A stretch of 64,000 nt of DNA from Streptococcus sobrinus DSM 20742 = ATCC 33478 (GTDB lineage Bacteria; Bacillota; Bacilli; Lactobacillales; Streptococcaceae): positions 149,872 through 213,871 of the forward strand of contig NZ_JMLC01000001.1 of assembly GCF_000686605.1 (NCBI RefSeq), read 5' to 3'. Each line of letters opens with the position of its first letter. Positions within the stretch are counted from its first letter, which is position 1. The notes beneath the pieces were generated by a model, which was not told where the DNA came from, searched no databases, and saw nothing but the letters and a program-made list of their open reading frames with translations. The position numbers were made by a program, and so were the translations under genes. Positions 7,461 through 15,847 of this stretch are shown piece by piece.

Positions 7461-9389
7461 ATGATTATTTTACAGGGAAATAAAATTGAATGCTCTTTTT
7501 CGGGGGATGTCCTCTTTGATAATATTACTATTCAGGTTGATGAGCGAGACCGGATTGCTCTGGTAGGTCGCAATGGGGCTGGCAAGTCTACCCTGCTGAA
7601 AATTTTGGTGGGTGAAGAGGCTCCAAGCTCAGGGCAAATCAACACCAAGAAGGATCTCAGTCTCTCCTATCTGGCCCAAGATAGCCGTTTTGAATCCCAA
7701 GATACCATCTATGATGGCATGTTGCGGGTCTTCCAGGACCTGCGTCAGCAGGAGCAGACCCTGCGAGCTATGGAAATGAAAATGGGTGACCTGTCGGGAG
7801 CAGAGCTGGACAAGCTCATGCAAGACTATGATCGCCTCTCCGAGGATTTTCGAGCCCAAGGTGGCTTCACTTATGAAGCTGATATTAAGGCCATCCTCAA
7901 TGGTTTCCAGTTTGATGAGACGACTTGGCAGACGCCGATTTCAGACCTCTCTGGCGGTCAAAATACTCGTCTAGCCTTGGCCAAGATGCTTCTGGAGAAG
8001 CCGGAATTGCTGGTTTTGGACGAACCGACCAACCATCTGGATATTAAGACCATTGCCTGGTTGGAGAATTATCTGGCCAATTATCAAGGGGCCCTGATTA
8101 TCGTCAGCCACGACCGCTATTTCTTGGATAAGGTGGCGACGGTGACCTACGATTTGACCCCGCATTCCCTGGATTGCTATGTGGGCAATTATTCCCATTT
8201 TATGGATGCCAAGGCGAAGAAATTGGCTAGCCAAGAAAAGGCCTTTGAAAAGCAGGCCAAGGAAATTGCCAAGCTGGAAGATTTTGTTCAAAGAAATATT
8301 GTCCGAGCTTCAACAACCAAACGGGCTCAGGCCCGTCGTAAGCAGCTGGAGAAAATTGAGCGACTGGATAAGCCCCAAGCTCAAGCCAAGTCGGCCAACA
8401 TGACTTTCCACGCTGACAAGCCTTCCGGCAACGTGGTCCTAACGGTATCCGAGGCGGCCATAGGCTATGATAGCCAGATTCTCTCGCAACCAATTGATTT
8501 GGATATCCGTAAATTTGATGCCATTGCTATCGTTGGTCCCAATGGCATTGGGAAATCAACTCTTGTCAAGTCCATTATTGGCCAGATCCCCTTTATCGAG
8601 GGAGAGAGTCATTACGGGGCTAATGTCGAGGTGGGCTACTATGACCAAGGTCAATCCAATCTGACAAGAACCAACACAGTTCTGGATGAGCTCTGGAATG
8701 ATTCCTCGACCACGCCGGAGGTGGAAATCCGCAACCGTCTGGGGGCCTTTCTCTTCTCGGGTGATGATGTCAAGAAGTCTGTCGCCATGCTCTCAGGTGG
8801 AGAGCGGGCTCGTCTGCTTCTGGCCAAGCTCTCTATGGAGAATAATAATTTCCTGATTTTGGACGAGCCAACCAATCACCTAGACATTGACAGTAAGGAA
8901 GTCTTGGAAAATGCCCTGATTGACTTTGATGGAACTCTCCTATTTGTCAGCCATGACCGTTACTTTATCAATCGAGTGGCGACCAAGGTTCTGGAAATTT
9001 CAGAAAATGGATCCAAGCTCTACTTAGGTGACTATGACTATTACCTAGAGAAAAAAGCTGAGGAAGAAGCTCTGGAACAGTTGACCAAGGAGCAAACAGG
9101 ACAGGCTAGGCAGGACCAGCCAGTCTCTTCCAGCTCTGCCGATAATTATCAGGCACAAAAGGCCAATCAAAAAGAGGCCCGCAAGCTGACCCGGCGGATT
9201 GAGCAGATTGAAGAAGAGCTTGAAAAACTGGAGCAAAAAGAGAATCAAGTGTCTCAGGCCATGACCCAGACCAATGACACCCAAGAATTGGTGGATTTCC
9301 AAGCCGACTTGGACCAGCTGAGTCAGCAGCAGGAGGAACTGATGGAGGACTGGGAAGCAGTTAACCAAGCTTTAGAAAATTTACAATAA
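7461..9389 (+). CDS. ABC-F family ATPase, YdiF/Uup-like
   Basis: A 642-residue cytosolic protein with two ABC ATPase domains and no membrane segment, which places it in the ABC-F family of ribosome-associated translation factors. The first domain has GRNGAGKST, SGGQNTRLALAKMLL and LLVLDEPTNHLD. The linker of about 75 residues is rich in Lys/Gln/Glu. The second domain has GPNGIGKST, SGGERARLLLAKL and LILDEPTNHLD. The C-terminus from about residue 540 is a long predicted coiled coil like that of YdiF and Uup. The full canonical two-domain motif set suggests a housekeeping factor rather than a resistance protein. The N-terminus MIILQGNKIECSFSG matches the family, supporting the ATG chosen despite the missing SD. 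Confidence 0.9.
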   Translation: MIILQGNKIECSFSGDVLFDNITIQVDERDRIALVGRNGAGKSTLLKILVGEEAPSSGQINTKKDLSLSYLAQDSRFESQDTIYDGMLRVFQDLRQQEQTLRAMEMKMGDLSGAELDKLMQDYDRLSEDFRAQGGFTYEADIKAILNGFQFDETTWQTPISDLSGGQNTRLALAKMLLEKPELLVLDEPTNHLDIKTIAWLENYLANYQGALIIVSHDRYFLDKVATVTYDLTPHSLDCYVGNYSHFMDAKAKKLASQEKAFEKQAKEIAKLEDFVQRNIVRASTTKRAQARRKQLEKIERLDKPQAQAKSANMTFHADKPSGNVVLTVSEAAIGYDSQILSQPIDLDIRKFDAIAIVGPNGIGKSTLVKSIIGQIPFIEGESHYGANVEVGYYDQGQSNLTRTNTVLDELWNDSSTTPEVEIRNRLGAFLFSGDDVKKSVAMLSGGERARLLLAKLSMENNNFLILDEPTNHLDIDSKEVLENALIDFDGTLLFVSHDRYFINRVATKVLEISENGSKLYLGDYDYYLEKKAEEEALEQLTKEQTGQARQDQPVSSSSADNYQAQKANQKEARKLTRRIEQIEEELEKLEQKENQVSQAMTQTNDTQELVDFQADLDQLSQQQEELMEDWEAVNQALENLQ

Positions 9390-9462
9390 TAAAATATTTT
9401 TATTGGGAGCCGGCCGTTTTACTGACCGACCTCAAATGAAAAAATGAATAGACTTTTACCAC

Positions 9463-9500
9463 AATCCTTGCCGGAGCCCCATTCCGACAAGGATTTTTCT
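9463..9500 (+). terminator. Terminator after the ABC-F gene
   Basis: AATCCTTG pairs with CAAGGATT, with an inner CGGA/TCCG pairing, followed by TTTCT. The rest of the 433-base gap to 9823 has no gene that I can see; a TATAAT at 9721-9726, without a clear -35, is the best candidate for the PDH promoter. Confidence 0.8.
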
Positions 9501-9720
9501 ATGCCGCTTAGCGATTGCTGAAAGCAGAGCTTAGAAATACTGACTTGGGTGTTTAATGACTACAAGGTAAGGAGAGGGCATCTCGCTTATTTCAGGTAAT
9601 CTGCCAATTCAGCTCTTAATGATTGACAAAGGCAGAGCATAGAGGCATTGCCTAGTTTGGTTGGAAGGATAATAAGAAGAGGCACAAAAAATTTGTGAAA
9701 AAATGCTCATGTAATCCTTT

Positions 9721-9726
9721 TATAAT
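9721..9726 (+). promoter_or_regulatory. Candidate -10 of the pyruvate dehydrogenase operon
   Basis: A perfect TATAAT about 97 bases before the E1-alpha start. TTGTGA at 9693-9698 is too far (22-base spacer) to be an ordinary -35, so an activator or a different start is possible. Confidence 0.4.
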
Positions 9727-9822
9727 CCTTTACTTTCTTGGTAAAACTACGATTCAGATGTTTGAAGTTTGTGAATTATTCGAGTAGAATAAGAGCGTAA
9801 TAAGAAAAATTAGGAGGTTATT

Positions 9823-10791
9823 ATGGCAACTTTATCTAAAGACCAATATATAGATTTATATCTAAAGATGGAAAGAATCCGTGAGTTTGATCTGCGAATC
9901 AACAAGTTGGTTCGTCGTGGTTTCGTTCAGGGGATGACCCACTTTTCCGTTGGTGAAGAGGCGGCTAGTGTCGGAGCTATAGCTCCGTTGACCTACGATG
10001 ATATCATTTTCTCTAATCACCGGGGTCACGGTCAATCCATCGCTAAGGATATGGATCTGAATAAGATGATGGCTGAGCTAGCTGGTAAAGCTACTGGTAT
10101 CTCCAAAGGCCGCGGTGGTTCCATGCACTTGGCCGACTTTGAAAAAGGAAATTATGGCACCAATGGGATTGTTGGTGGCGGATATGCTCTAGCTGTTGGA
10201 GCCGCCTTGACCCAACAATATAAGAAGACCAAGAACGTTGTGGTTGCTTTTTCAGGTGACGGAGCAACAAATGAGGGTTCCTTCCATGAATCGGTCAATC
10301 TCGCCTCAGTATGGAAGTTACCAGTAATTTTCTTTATCATTAACAATCGCTACGGAATCTCTATGGACATTACCGAGGCGACAAACATTCCTCACCTCTA
10401 CACAAGGGCAGATGCCTATGGTATCCCTGGCTACTATGTCGAGGATGGTAATGATGTGATGGCGGTCTATGAGCGGATGAAGGAAGTAGTTGATTATGTC
10501 CGAGCTGGCAATGGTCCTGCCATTATTGAAGTAGAATCTTATCGCTGGTTTGGTCATTCGACGGCTGATGCTGGAAAATATCGTAGTAAGGAAGAAGTGG
10601 ATGCTTGGAAGCAGAAGGATCCTCTGCTTAAATTCCGCCAATTTTCTCTCAAGGAAACTGACTTGACCCAAGAAGATTTGGATGCTGTGCACCAGCAAGT
10701 GGTGGCAGAAATTGATGCAGCTTATGAATTTGCACAAAATAGCCCTGAACCAGAGCTTTCGGTTGCTTTTGAAGATGTCTGGGCGGATTAG
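9823..10791 (+). CDS. pdhA: Pyruvate dehydrogenase E1 component, alpha subunit
   Basis: A 322-residue thiamine-diphosphate enzyme subunit that decarboxylates pyruvate within the PDH complex. It shows the Gram-positive E1-alpha pattern MTHFSVGEEAASVG near the N-terminus, SKGRGGSMHL, and the ThDP/Mg-binding motif GDGATNEGSFHE ending at an NN pair about 30 residues on (FIINNRYGIS). The phosphorylation-loop region YRWFGHSTADAGKYR is also present. The SD TTAGGAGG stands seven bases before ATG. The other three PDH genes follow on the same strand, but the gap to E1-beta is 487 bases and holds a structured repeat, so expression of the downstream genes may be uncoupled. Confidence 0.96.
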   Translation: MATLSKDQYIDLYLKMERIREFDLRINKLVRRGFVQGMTHFSVGEEAASVGAIAPLTYDDIIFSNHRGHGQSIAKDMDLNKMMAELAGKATGISKGRGGSMHLADFEKGNYGTNGIVGGGYALAVGAALTQQYKKTKNVVVAFSGDGATNEGSFHESVNLASVWKLPVIFFIINNRYGISMDITEATNIPHLYTRADAYGIPGYYVEDGNDVMAVYERMKEVVDYVRAGNGPAIIEVESYRWFGHSTADAGKYRSKEEVDAWKQKDPLLKFRQFSLKETDLTQEDLDAVHQQVVAEIDAAYEFAQNSPEPELSVAFEDVWAD

Positions 10792-10846
10792 GATGTCTAG
10801 TCTCATTGCAAATTTATACTGAGTGAATATCAAAATTAATATTTTT

Positions 10847-11155
10847 GATACTTTCTTAAAAAGTGCGGGTGCAAGCAAACTCCTCACGGAGTTTCATTGC
10901 GACACGAGGTTAGGCCAGTCGATTTTACTGGCGTAACCGAGTTAATCAGGGGGCTAGCCAATCACTCTAGAGATTGGCGTCAGGCATCGCTACTTTAGTA
11001 GTTGATGGCTTTGCCCCGTGATAAATTTTGAGCCCCTTCGCTTTTGAACTTTCAGGCTCAGGCGGATTTAGTCTACCGGACTAAATCTCTCTCAAAATTT
11101 CCCTTATTAGCAACAAGCGTACTTGTTGCTAATCTACCACTTTAGCGAAAGTATC
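10847..11155 (-). repeat. Cloverleaf-type repeat, copy 1 (enlarged), between pdhA and pdhB
   Basis: On the minus strand it starts GATACTTTCGCTAAAGTGG and ends CCGCACTTTTTAAGAAAGTATC, split here as CCGCACTTTTT and AAGAAAGTATC. These are the same ends as at 40009 and 43072. It has the first arm ATTAGCAACAAG/CTTGTTGCTAAT and the last arm AAACTCC/GGAGTTT, but its middle arm is replaced by about 170 extra bases with further hairpins (GATTTAGTC/GACTAAATC, and GGTTACGCCAGT with ACTGGC-C-TAACC). A BOX-A-like tail (GATATTCACTCAGTATA on the minus strand) follows the right end. Confidence 0.8.
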
Positions 11156-11168
11156 ATCCTCGACCTCC

Positions 11169-11246
11169 TTGTTGGTTAAAAAACTATGTTTTTTAGCAAG
11201 AATGTGTCAGTCGTAGGTTTTGAACTTAAATGTATTAACATTTAAG
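11169..11246 (+). other. Two hairpins just upstream of pdhB
   Basis: CTTGTTGGTTAAAAAAC pairs with GTTTTTTAGCAAG (11169-11202), and CTTAAATGT pairs with ACATTTAAG around ATTA (11225-11246). They lie between the cloverleaf repeat and the pdhB SD (AGGAAAAG). Neither has a T-run on the plus strand, so they look like processing or stability structures rather than terminators. Confidence 0.5.
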
Positions 11247-11278
11247 GGATTCAATTAGATATAGATAGGAAAAGTATT

Positions 11279-12277
11279 ATGACAGAAACAAAGAAAATGG
11301 CCTTGCGGGAAGCTGTCAATCTGGCCATGACAGAAGAAATGCGAAAAGACGAAAATATCTTCCTGATGGGAGAGGATGTCGGTATCTACGGAGGCGACTT
11401 TGGAACCTCAGTCGGCATGTTTGAAGAGTTTGGTCCGGAGCGTGTCAAGGATACACCGATTTCTGAAGCAGCCATTGCTGGTTCAGCGATTGGTGCAGCT
11501 ATAACGGGTTTGCGTCCTATTGTTGATGTGACCTTTATGGACTTCTTGACCATTGCCCTAGATGCTATTGTCAATCAGGGAGCTAAGAATAACTATATGT
11601 TTGGTGGTGGTCTCAAGACCCCAGTGACTTTTCGGGTTGCTAGTGGTTCTGGTATTGGTTCGGCTGCCCAGCACTCTCAGTCCCTAGAAGCCTGGTTGAC
11701 TCATATTCCTGGGATTAAGGTTGTTGCGCCTGGTGATGTTAATGAGGCCAAGGGACTCTTGAAATCTGCTATTCGGGATGATAATATTGTTATCTTTATG
11801 GAACCCAAGGCCCTTTATGGTAGAAAGGCTGAGGTTAATTTGGACCCAGATTTTTATATTCCACTGGGCAAAGGCGACATTAAGCGTGAAGGGAGTGATT
11901 TGACGATTGTCTCTTATGGCCGTATGTTGGAGCGGGTCTTGCAGGCTGCTGATGAGGTGGCTGCTCAAGGTATCTCTGTTGAAGTCCTTAATCCTCGTAC
12001 CTTGATTCCCTTAGATAAGGATTTAATTATTAACTCTGTTAAGAAGACTGGCAAGCTGATGTTGGTCAATGATGCTTATAAGACAGGTGGATTTGTTGGA
12101 GAGATCGCCACGATGGTTACTGAAAGTGAGGCCTTCGACTATCTTGACCATCCTATTGTCCGTCTAGCCGGTGAAGATGTGCCGGTTCCTTACGCTAGAG
12201 TTTTGGAACAAGCTATTCTACCGGATGTTGAAAAAATCAAGGCTGCTATTATCAAAATGGCCAACAAGGGCAATTAG
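11279..12277 (+). CDS. pdhB: Pyruvate dehydrogenase E1 component, beta subunit
   Basis: A 332-residue transketolase-like subunit that completes the E1 active site with PdhA. Recognisable blocks are LREAVNLAMTEEM at the N-terminus, MGEDVGIYGGDFGTS, the DTPISEAAIAGSAIGAA segment that binds ThDP's pyrimidine side, and the C-terminal transketolase domain with VLNPRTLIPLD. The length is standard. The start ATG follows AGGAAAAG. It lies after the intergenic repeat and hairpins and is followed 103 bases later by E2. Confidence 0.96.
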   Translation: MTETKKMALREAVNLAMTEEMRKDENIFLMGEDVGIYGGDFGTSVGMFEEFGPERVKDTPISEAAIAGSAIGAAITGLRPIVDVTFMDFLTIALDAIVNQGAKNNYMFGGGLKTPVTFRVASGSGIGSAAQHSQSLEAWLTHIPGIKVVAPGDVNEAKGLLKSAIRDDNIVIFMEPKALYGRKAEVNLDPDFYIPLGKGDIKREGSDLTIVSYGRMLERVLQAADEVAAQGISVEVLNPRTLIPLDKDLIINSVKKTGKLMLVNDAYKTGGFVGEIATMVTESEAFDYLDHPIVRLAGEDVPVPYARVLEQAILPDVEKIKAAIIKMANKGN

Positions 12278-12380
12278 ACAGCTTTGAAAATCATTAGAAT
12301 TTGATTAGAAAGGGATAGAAATCTCGGTCATCTATCAGTCTGAGTAGGTTGGTGGCTGACTGGGGATTCAAGAGGATATT

Positions 12381-13778
12381 ATGGCAGTAGAAATCATTAT
12401 GCCCAAGCTCGGTGTGGACATGTCGGAAGGCGAAATCATCGAGTGGAAAAAGCAGGAAGGCGACAGGGTCAATCAAGGGGACATCCTGCTAGAAATCATG
12501 TCTGACAAAACCAATATGGAGCTGGAAGCTGAGGAGTCAGGAATACTGTTGAAGATTGTCCATCCAGCTGGCGATACCGTTCCTGTTACCGAGGTCATTG
12601 GTTATATCGGAGAGGAGGGTGAAGTCATTGAAGACATTGTGGAGAAGTTAAATCCAGCAGAAAACAAGGGACAGACGGTAGCAAATACTGACAGTCCCGT
12701 TCAAGGTACTGCAGCACCACTAGCAGCCAACCAAACTGAACCAACTTCTGAACCCCAAGGAAATGGCGGCAAGGTTCGTGCTACTCCAGCAGCTCGTAAA
12801 ATGGCCCGTGATTTAGGTATTGACTTGGGCCGAGTCTCTGGAACAGGACCCAAGGGGCGTGTTCATAGGGACGATGTAGAACAGTTCCAAGCAGCTCAAC
12901 CTAAGGCTACCCCTCTGGCTCGTAAAATGGCCCTTGATTTTGGCCTTGATTTGGGTCAGATTAAGGGAAGTGGTATCTTTGGCAAGATTACCAAGGAAGA
13001 CATCTTGGCGGTCGGTCAACCTAAGGCCAGCCAAGAAGCAGAAGAGGTGGCTCCAAAAGCAGCTCCTCTGGCAGAAGGTGTGGAAGTCAAACCAATGTCG
13101 GCTATGCGCAAGGCAATTGCCAAGGGCATGACCAACTCCTATCTGACCGCACCAACCTTTACCCTCAATTATGATATTGATATGACTAATCTGATGGCCT
13201 TACGCAAGCAATTGATCGATCCTATTATGGATAAGACGGGTCTCAAGGTGACTTTTACAGATCTGATTGGTTTAGCTGTTGTTAAAACCTTGACCAAGCC
13301 CGAACACGAGTACCTTAATGCTTCCCTTATCAACGACGCCAAAGATATCGAGTTGCATCGTTTTGTCAATCTAGGAATAGCCGTTGGTCTGGATGAAGGC
13401 TTGATTGTGCCTGTTGTTCATGGTGCTGATCAGATGAATCTGTCGGAATTTGTTGTGGCATCTAAGGAGCTTATAAAAAAGGCTCAGACTGGTAAATTAA
13501 AGGCAGCTGAGATGTCAGGCTCTACCTTCTCTATCACTAATCTAGGGATGTTTGGCACTAAGTCCTTCAATCCGATTATCAATCAGCCTAACTCAGCCAT
13601 CTTGGGAGTCTGTGCCACGGTTCAAACGCCGACGGCTGTTGATGGTCAAATCACCATTCGACCAATCATGCAGCTCTGTTTGACCATTGACCATCGGATC
13701 GTTGATGGCATGAATGGGGCTAAATTTATGGTTGATCTCAAGCATATTTTAGAAAATCCAATGGAATTGTTAATTTAA
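12381..13778 (+). CDS. pdhC: Dihydrolipoamide acetyltransferase, PDH E2
   Basis: A 465-residue E2 core protein that transfers the acetyl group from lipoyl to CoA. Domain order: one lipoyl domain (residues 1-80, lipoylation site MSDKTNMELE), a Pro/Ala/Glu linker, then two peripheral-subunit-binding domains, the first around RATPAARKMARDLGIDLGRV and the second around ATPLARKMALDFGLDLGQI. The catalytic domain follows from about residue 235, ending in the active-site motif TIDHRIVDGMNGAKF. Two PSBDs are more than the single one of most E2 proteins and may raise the capacity for E1/E3 binding. The first 240 bases are closely similar to the start of the E3 gene, indicating lipoyl-domain duplication. 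AGAGG lies before the ATG. Confidence 0.95.
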   Translation: MAVEIIMPKLGVDMSEGEIIEWKKQEGDRVNQGDILLEIMSDKTNMELEAEESGILLKIVHPAGDTVPVTEVIGYIGEEGEVIEDIVEKLNPAENKGQTVANTDSPVQGTAAPLAANQTEPTSEPQGNGGKVRATPAARKMARDLGIDLGRVSGTGPKGRVHRDDVEQFQAAQPKATPLARKMALDFGLDLGQIKGSGIFGKITKEDILAVGQPKASQEAEEVAPKAAPLAEGVEVKPMSAMRKAIAKGMTNSYLTAPTFTLNYDIDMTNLMALRKQLIDPIMDKTGLKVTFTDLIGLAVVKTLTKPEHEYLNASLINDAKDIELHRFVNLGIAVGLDEGLIVPVVHGADQMNLSEFVVASKELIKKAQTGKLKAAEMSGSTFSITNLGMFGTKSFNPIINQPNSAILGVCATVQTPTAVDGQITIRPIMQLCLTIDHRIVDGMNGAKFMVDLKHILENPMELLI

Positions 13779-13787
13779 TTGCTTACT

Positions 13788-13917
13788 AAGGTTAAAAATA
13801 AAAGATTAAAAGAAAGGAAGAGAGCGAAAAGGCAGGCTTATGGGGTTTCTGATTGAATCCCAACGGAATCTTCAGAAAAAAGTTGAATTTCTTACAAATC
13901 AAGATTTTAACCTTTTC
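13788..13917 (+). other. Long imperfect hairpin between E2 and E3 genes
   Basis: AAGGTTAAAA near 13789 is complementary to TTTTAACCTT near 13909, and nested pairs include TTTCTGA/TCAGAAA near 13845-13880. The structure fills most of the 178-base spacer and could stabilise or process the pdh mRNA. Confidence 0.45.
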
Positions 13918-13956
13918 TAGTTTCAGTCGCTTCTTTTCGCTTGTGGTATATCAAAG

Positions 13957-15732
13957 ATGGCAGTAGAAATTATAATGCCCAAGCTCGGTGTAGATATGTC
14001 CGAGGGTGAAATCATAGAATGGAAAAAGCAAGAAGGAGAGAGTGTTCAAGAAGGGGACATCCTGCTGGAAATTATGTCCGACAAAACCAATATGGAGCTG
14101 GAAGCCGAAAGCTCAGGGATTCTCCTGAAAATTGTCCATCCAGCTGGTGATACGGTCCCAGTAACCGAGATCATTGGTTATATCGGTGCCCAAGGAGAAG
14201 TGGTGGAAACTGCAGCCGCTAGTGCATCAGAACCTGCGTCAGAAGTGGCCCAAGTATCTGCTGATTTGCAGGCAGCAGGTCTGCAGGTGCCAAAGGCTCC
14301 CAAGTCTGACCAACCAACTCAGGTGGCTGCTGGCAAGCCGGAGCTAGCCGAGGATGAATACGACATGATTGTTGTCGGTGGTGGTCCTGCTGGTTATTAC
14401 GCTGCTATAAGGGGAGCCCAATTGGGTGCCAAGGTTGCCATTGTTGAAAAGTCAGAGTTCGGTGGAACCTGCCTCAATAAGGGCTGTATCCCAACCAAGA
14501 CCTACCTTAAGAATGCTGAAATTCTCGATGGTCTGAAAATTGCAGCGGGTCGCGGTATCAATCTGGCTTCAACCAACTATAGCATTGATATGGATAAGAC
14601 GGTTGATTTCAAGAACTCAGTAGTCAAGACCTTGACCAGCGGTGTGCGTGGCTTGCTCAAGGCCAATAAGGTTGCCATTTTCAACGGCCTAGGAACCGTT
14701 AATCCTGACAAGACCGTCACTATCGGATCAACTACTATTAGAGGGCATAGCATTATCCTAGCAACAGGCTCTAAAGTTTCTCGGATTAATATCCCTGGTA
14801 TTAACTCATCCTTGGTAATGACTTCTGATGATATCCTTGATTTACGAGAATTACCAAAATCTTTGGCTGTTATGGGTGGTGGTGTTGTCGGTATTGAACT
14901 GGGCCTGGTCTTCGCCTCCTATGGTGTTCAAGTTACTGTTATCGAAATGGCTAATCGGATTATTCCGGCTATGGACCAGGAAGTGTCCAAGGAGTTGGAA
15001 AAAATTCTGACCAAGAAGGGCATGATTATCAAGACTCAGGCTGGAGTAGCTGAAATTGTGGAAGCCAATAATCAGTTGACTCTCAAACTCAATGATGGTC
15101 AAGAAGTCGTCGCAGATAGGGCCCTCCTTTCAATCGGTCGGGTGCCTCAGCTCAATGGCTTGGAAAATCTCAATCTTGAGTTAGAACGTGGCCGGATTAA
15201 AGTCAACGACTACCAAGAAACTTCCGTTCCAGGAATCTATGCTCCCGGCGATGTTAATGGACGAAGGATGTTAGCTCATGCCGCCTACCGGATGGGTGAG
15301 GTAGCAGCAGAAAATGTGGTTTGGGGTAATGTTCGCAAGGCACACCTTGATTACACACCGGCAGCCGTTTACACTCATCCAGAAGTGGCCATGTGCGGAA
15401 TTACTGAAGAGGCGGCTCGGCAGAAGTATGGCAATGTCCTAATCGGAAAGGCCAGCTTCACGGGAAATGGTCGGGCTCTAGCCTCAAATGAAGCCCAAGG
15501 CTTTGTCAAAGTTGTTGCTGATAGCAAGTACCATGAAATTCTCGGTGTTCATATTATTGGCCCATCTGCCGCTGAAATGATTAATGAAGCGTCCACTATT
15601 ATGGAGAATGAACTAACCGTTGATGAGCTCTTACTTTCCATTCACGGACATCCAACCTTCTCAGAAGTTCTCTATGAAGCTTTTGCGGATGTATTGGGAG
15701 AAGCCATTCATAATCCACCAAAACGCAAATGA
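13957..15732 (+). CDS. lpdA: Dihydrolipoamide dehydrogenase with N-terminal lipoyl domain, PDH E3
   Basis: A 591-residue flavoprotein that reoxidises dihydrolipoyl groups with NAD+. Residues 1-80 form a lipoyl domain almost the same as that of E2, with its own site MSDKTNMELE; a Ser/Ala/Pro linker follows; the E3 module starts near residue 130 with the FAD motif VVGGGPAGYYAAIRG. The redox-active disulfide is in GGTCLNKGCIPTK, the NAD-binding motif is MGGGVVGIELG, and the C-terminal interface ends with HIIGPSAAEMI and the catalytic HGHPTFSE. Lipoyl-E3 fusions are known in streptococci. No clear SD precedes the ATG (upstream is GTGGTATATCAAAG), so translation may depend on the upstream RNA structure. 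Confidence 0.96.
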   Translation: MAVEIIMPKLGVDMSEGEIIEWKKQEGESVQEGDILLEIMSDKTNMELEAESSGILLKIVHPAGDTVPVTEIIGYIGAQGEVVETAAASASEPASEVAQVSADLQAAGLQVPKAPKSDQPTQVAAGKPELAEDEYDMIVVGGGPAGYYAAIRGAQLGAKVAIVEKSEFGGTCLNKGCIPTKTYLKNAEILDGLKIAAGRGINLASTNYSIDMDKTVDFKNSVVKTLTSGVRGLLKANKVAIFNGLGTVNPDKTVTIGSTTIRGHSIILATGSKVSRINIPGINSSLVMTSDDILDLRELPKSLAVMGGGVVGIELGLVFASYGVQVTVIEMANRIIPAMDQEVSKELEKILTKKGMIIKTQAGVAEIVEANNQLTLKLNDGQEVVADRALLSIGRVPQLNGLENLNLELERGRIKVNDYQETSVPGIYAPGDVNGRRMLAHAAYRMGEVAAENVVWGNVRKAHLDYTPAAVYTHPEVAMCGITEEAARQKYGNVLIGKASFTGNGRALASNEAQGFVKVVADSKYHEILGVHIIGPSAAEMINEASTIMENELTVDELLLSIHGHPTFSEVLYEAFADVLGEAIHNPPKRK

Positions 15733-15753
15733 GACTAGGTCTATTAAGTAGGG

Positions 15754-15784
15754 AAAGAGTTCCTAAATTGGACTCTTTTCTTTT
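15754..15784 (+). terminator. Terminator between E3 and lplA
   Basis: AAAGAGT pairs with ACTCTTT across an 11-base loop and is followed by TCTTTTG. Read-through may still supply lplA. Confidence 0.75.
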
Positions 15785-15847
15785 GAGAACTTCTTGTCTT
15801 CTTGAAAAATCAAGTTCCCAGTTTATTTTAATGATGAAGGAGAATCT

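Noticed and set aside
10318..10887. 189-codon minus-strand open frame opposite pdhA
   Set aside because: It lies almost wholly antisense to the conserved E1-alpha gene, its product resembles no family, and no ribosome site is seen; a shadow frame.
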